Below, piece by piece: positions 6,775 to 10,165 of a DNA stretch of 10,165 nt. The notes under the pieces are model-generated. The model was not told the DNA's origin and ran no database searches. It saw only the letters and a list, made by a program, of their open reading frames with translations. How positions within the stretch are numbered: position 1 is the stretch's first letter; each line of letters opens with the position of its first letter. Both the position numbers and the translations under genes were made by a program. This DNA comes from Glomus cerebriforme (Eukaryota; Glomeromycota; Glomeromycetes; Glomerales; Glomeraceae), in assembly GCA_003550305.1 (NCBI GenBank), contig QKYT01000041.1, positions 22,609 through 32,773 on the forward strand. The letters run 5' to 3'.

Positions 6775-8229
6775 ATGTCGAGACTCTTCTTTGAGAGTGA
6801 GATTACTCTTGCCAAATTATTAAATTTACAACAGTTCACAGAAAGAATACAAAAATCCATAAAAAGAAATGATTTGAATCTCATAGATGCTTATAATAAA
6901 GTTCCTAAATTAAATATTCTCAGCAGGTTTCCTGAGAGACCTTCACAAATCTCTAAATATAGTTACATGTCACCAGAAATTTTTGTAATGATTTGTGAAG
7001 ATTTACCTCCTTCAGCATTATTTTCCTTAAGTAAAACATGTATAAGATTCCATACATATTTGATTGATTATTCATCTTCATCTCAAAATATTTGGAAGAT
7101 ATCTCGTAAAAATTTTTTTCATACATCACAAGATTATCATCCTAATCTTCCTCTTCCATCTGGTTGGAATGAATATAATTATTGTAGATTTTTCACATCA
7201 TCTGAATGTCAATATTGTGAAACTATTGATAATGTTCATATATATTGGACATTTCGAGTTCGTTGTTGTGATAAATGTCTTTTTACTCGAACTATTTTGA
7301 TTAAAGAAGTACATCTTCATTCTATGCCTTTTTTGGGTTTACCTTATATTCGTTACAAAAGAAACATTCCTTTTAAAGAATTTGGAATTTATTATAGAAT
7401 TGATCAAAGACATCCTTTTGGCCTATTTTTGGAAGATGAAATCACTAATCGACTCAAAGAAATTAAAGAGAAAGGTGTTGATGAAGTATTAAATGAACTT
7501 ACAGATTGGAAATATGATCATAAATTACATGTTGAAAATTTTAAATATTTGGAATCAAAAAAAGAATCTAAGAATTATCTTCATGTGATTACAAAAGATA
7601 TAAAAGATATTGATATTAATATAGTAAAAACATTTACATCATGGCATAGGGCGATGTATATGATTTATGAAAATGATAAAAAAAATATTAATTGGAATAG
7701 TATTGAAAATGAAATGAAATTAGAAGCAGAAATTTTTCGTAGACGAAAATTTGTTTATGAATCTATTGTTAAAATGTATCCACGTATTGGTTCTAATTCG
7801 ATATCTAATTTGGAAGAAAATTTAAAGTGTGCAAGAGTAGATCCTCTAACCATTCTCATGCAATGTCCAAGTTATAGGAATCCATTATTAATTGATAATA
7901 ATTTTGGTAATATACTTGATGAAAAATTCTTTAACAAATTTTTGAGTCAACTTGAAGATGAAGTTAAAAAACTAAATCTTTTCCCAAAGGGAAATATTAT
8001 AACAATCTCGACTGCATTACTTATGAAGATTGATGAACCAATTTTCAAGTGTGAAATACCATCATGTAAGCAAGAAGAAGATATATGGTATACTCCAAAG
8101 TTGATGAAGAACCATCTCAATTCATTACATGAAACTTTATTTATAATCCCAGAAAAAGAGAAAGTTTCTGTGGATATGAACAAAATTGTAGCATCTATGA
8201 AAAAGCCATTGGAAGAAGAAATGCTTTAA
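6775..8229 (+). CDS. F-box-like protein with internal Cys motif and C-terminal C2H2-like finger
   Basis: Intact, intronless, 484 residues. Residues about 65-112 read as a fungal F-box: MSPEIFVMICEDLPPSALFS, then LSKTCIRFHTYL and an IWKISRKNF helix. F-box proteins bind Skp1 in SCF ubiquitin ligases and bring substrates for ubiquitination; this role is inferred from the family. The segment 145-168 has CQYC and RCCDKC (C145, C148, C164/C165, C168), a plausible zinc site that follows the F-box in similar fungal proteins. The middle (220-360) is charged and helical-looking, without LRR, WD40 or Kelch repeats. C426-x4-C431 with H447 and H452 suggests an atypical C2H2 finger near the end. There is no signal peptide or membrane segment, so it is likely cytosolic or nuclear. 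The ATG has A at -3, and stops lie upstream. Next annotated gene is the divergent kinase, 2.8 kb away. Confidence 0.9.
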   Translation: MSRLFFESEITLAKLLNLQQFTERIQKSIKRNDLNLIDAYNKVPKLNILSRFPERPSQISKYSYMSPEIFVMICEDLPPSALFSLSKTCIRFHTYLIDYSSSSQNIWKISRKNFFHTSQDYHPNLPLPSGWNEYNYCRFFTSSECQYCETIDNVHIYWTFRVRCCDKCLFTRTILIKEVHLHSMPFLGLPYIRYKRNIPFKEFGIYYRIDQRHPFGLFLEDEITNRLKEIKEKGVDEVLNELTDWKYDHKLHVENFKYLESKKESKNYLHVITKDIKDIDINIVKTFTSWHRAMYMIYENDKKNINWNSIENEMKLEAEIFRRRKFVYESIVKMYPRIGSNSISNLEENLKCARVDPLTILMQCPSYRNPLLIDNNFGNILDEKFFNKFLSQLEDEVKKLNLFPKGNIITISTALLMKIDEPIFKCEIPSCKQEEDIWYTPKLMKNHLNSLHETLFIIPEKEKVSVDMNKIVASMKKPLEEEML

Positions 8230-9366
8230 TAAAATTAAACTAAATAAACTAAATAGCTATCTTGGAAATAGCTAATATTCAATAGATGGAGAAATCACAG
8301 CTGTTCGATTTTATAATTTGAAAAATAAAGCGAAAGAATTACCTATCACCTGTATAACACCAATATATTGGAAAATTAGGAAAAAATTATAACAAGTAAA
8401 ATTGTCTTTTTGGTTTTTGTCATTAATGTGACAAAGTAGAAATATTTATTTTTGTGATCAGCGATCCTTATTACTACCTTTAGTTTGTTAGTAAACTTTC
8501 TAGCAGTTTATTTGAGCTTAGACATTTTAATTTATCAAAGTGGTTTGTTTCTCTATAGAGTTATTCATAACATTTTATCCCGCGGCATATTGTAGTGATA
8601 AAATCTTTACAAATGTGTGTTTGAGTAATGAATTTATTTATACTCGTGTAAACTTTTATTTGTATAAGGTAGGACTATCGAGTAGTCGAATACGAAATCT
8701 TTATGAGGTTATGGTGATCATCTTCATGATTGGATAGTAATGGTGATGAATATACTCCTATAGATAAATACCTTTAATTTAAAATATAATTTATTGTTTT
8801 GCAAACCTGTATAAAAAAGTAAATGGTCTACGATTCAAATTTCAAAGAATATGGTAAAGTGCATGATTAAGAGTATGACATCAATAACATTCGGTCAAAT
8901 TATTTAATTTATGATTTTCTAATTCTAATTCTCTACCTTGTTTTAACAGTTATTGCTAATTCCAAGTTTATGTCTAACTGACCCTTAATTTATCTCTAAA
9001 GTTTGTTTAATCACGAGTTAAATTTAGTAGTATATTTAACAGGGTGGGTAACCTTTTAATTTCATATATGCCAACAATTGTATTAAGGGTATCATGTAAA
9101 TACTTTTGAAAAGAATATTACCTTCATCCATATATCTTGCATAGCTAATTAGCTATACTAACTCCATAATTCTTTGCAACAACCTTCAAATTTCTACATG
9201 ATAAAATTAAATTAATATCTAAATATTCCAAATTTGTATAACAATAAACAATTTGTTTCAAATTTCTTTTCTGAAATTCCGCAATCATCTAATATTAATT
9301 TCTTAATCTTAGAGAATGACCATCGGAAGAAAGCAAATCATTTGATGTAGAATGACATTTTCATCT
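8230..9366. other. Intergenic DNA 3' of the F-box gene
   Basis: No supportable gene. It begins with the F-box 3' region. A 65-codon open frame near 8540-8737 has no protein-like features. The only other structure I see is a perfect 16-base palindrome, ATAGCTAATTAGCTAT, at 9141-9156. Confidence 0.55.
8324..8329 (+). terminator. Possible polyadenylation signal of the F-box gene
   Basis: AATAAA lies about 95 bases beyond the stop codon. It is the first exact hexamer at a usual distance, but it is not rare in DNA of this composition. Confidence 0.3.
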
Positions 9367-9375
9367 GTAATAATT

Positions 9376-9608
9376 AGGGATGTATGGCAACGGTCGGTCA
9401 TGGTCGGTCATTTGTCGGTCATGACAGCGATCGATCCCTGGGAGTTACCCTGGATGAATGGTTTACCAATGCAACTGGCTTTTACCATTTGTTATTTGAT
9501 TAAAATAAATGGTCAGTCAAACGGTCGGTCAGATAAGCGGTCGGTCAAAATGGTCAGTCAAATGGTTAGTCAGAGGTCGATAAATGACCGGTCATAACCG
9601 GTTAATGA
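9376..9608. mobile_element. MITE-like non-autonomous DNA transposon, possibly hAT-type
   Basis: The element is about 233 bases and GC-richer than its flanks. GTAATAATT at 9367-9375 recurs directly at 9609-9617, a possible 9-base target-site duplication. The left end (about 9390-9424) and the reverse complement of the right end (about 9570-9604) align with scattered mismatches, both carrying CGGTCATTT followed by RTCG. GGTCRGTCA occurs at 9392, 9402, 9511, 9523, 9539 and 9552, with degenerate copies at 9413 and 9564. Such subterminal repeats are typical transposase-binding arrays. The left edge AGGGATG recalls hAT ends, which make 8-base duplications, but the right edge does not match it well. 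It has no transposase and would depend on one elsewhere. Confidence 0.55.
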
Positions 9609-9617
9609 GTAATAATT

Positions 9618-10165
9618 GAAATAAGATTATTAAGATTATTTAAGAAATTAGAATTTCATCATACAACTTTTACTTGACCGATAATTGAAAGATTTTTACA
9701 ATTTTCTTTAAATTTTGACACTAAATGATAAAAAATGATAAAGATTTACAATGTTGTGAAATTAACTTGTGGTTTGGTCAAAAAGATTTAGATTATTGAA
9801 AATCCTACTTAATATTTTGAAATCTAAGAAATTATAGTAAATCAATATACAGTACATATAGTACGTAATTTGTGTAATTTTAAGTTTTTTTTTATTATGA
9901 GGATTAATAATTGTGCAAAAACTAAAAGAAAGTAATAGACTAGAATAACGTGAATCAAAAATTTTCTCTCGTTATTTAATATAGTATTATTTCATTTAAA
10001 CAAAATTAAAAAAAAACATGTATTTCGTAATTTTAACCTAGATAAATTCACACACTAAAATAATGAAGAAATTTGAATATTTTTTTATGATTATAAAAAA
10101 GATATTGTATTATAAACAAGTAAAAAAACAGCCAAATGTTAAAAGTTAAACACTAAATATTATAT
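9618..10165. other. AT-rich right flank, nothing recognised
   Basis: A and T runs with stops in all frames. There is a near-copy of the TATACAGTATA site (TATACAGTACA, about 9846) and no gene, RNA or strong repeat. Confidence 0.55.

Noticed and set aside
7064..7300. Plus-strand open frame inside the F-box gene
   Set aside because: A shadow of the F-box coding sequence in another frame, with a low-complexity translation.
7947..8183. Minus-strand open frame inside the F-box gene
   Set aside because: Antisense shadow with no start context or domain.
8540..8737. 65-codon open frame 3' of the F-box gene
   Set aside because: No domain, no homology that I recognise, and composition like the surrounding intergenic DNA.
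9392..9560. GGTCRGTCA repeats as a CRISPR array
   Set aside because: The units are only 9 bases, with irregular spacing and no constant-length spacers, in a eukaryotic setting.
9352..9597. 81-codon open frame at the right end
   Set aside because: It spans the MITE-like element, and its Ser/Arg/Val-rich end is simply the GGTCRGTCA repeat translated.

Overview
The window looks like nuclear DNA of an arbuscular mycorrhizal fungus (Glomeromycotina, most like Rhizophagus or a close relative). Reasons: extreme AT richness (roughly a quarter GC by eye), long A and T runs, short 68-82 base introns with GT...AG ends, and two proteins of families strongly expanded in those fungi: a tyrosine-kinase-like protein with a small Cys-pair module in front of the kinase, and a Cys-rich F-box protein. 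Genus assignment is inference from remembered family features, not from a search.

Layout. Bases 1-1640 are gene-poor; they hold a sharply GC-richer block of about 200 bases (1305-1508) that looks like a short interspersed repeat. A hairpin and direct-repeat cluster (1642-1746) follows, downstream of the kinase gene. The kinase gene lies on the minus strand from 3944 to 1981 (or 1888). I resolve it as six exons including a 12-base microexon, with an alternative seventh terminal exon, one homopolymer frameshift, and clustered ambiguous bases. Its upstream DNA (3945-4730) holds a TATA-like box, an imperfect palindrome, two inverted CRE-like octamers and other palindromes.

Bases 4890-5780 are purine-rich on the plus strand and contain coding-like stretches in three different frames, broken by stops. 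I read this as a decayed gene or repeat of unknown identity. Bases 5855-6774 are AT-rich and empty apart from weak sites.

The F-box gene is on the plus strand, 6775-8229, intact and without introns. Its 3' side is intergenic. A probable short non-autonomous DNA transposon (MITE-like, 9376-9608) with GGTCRGTCA repeats and a 9-base flanking duplication sits near the right end. The rest is AT-rich and empty.

The two genes are divergently arranged, about 2.8 kb apart. Nothing shows that they share a pathway; kinase signalling and F-box/SCF ubiquitination are each plausible but independent roles. No tRNA, rRNA, CRISPR array or bacterial-type operon is visible.
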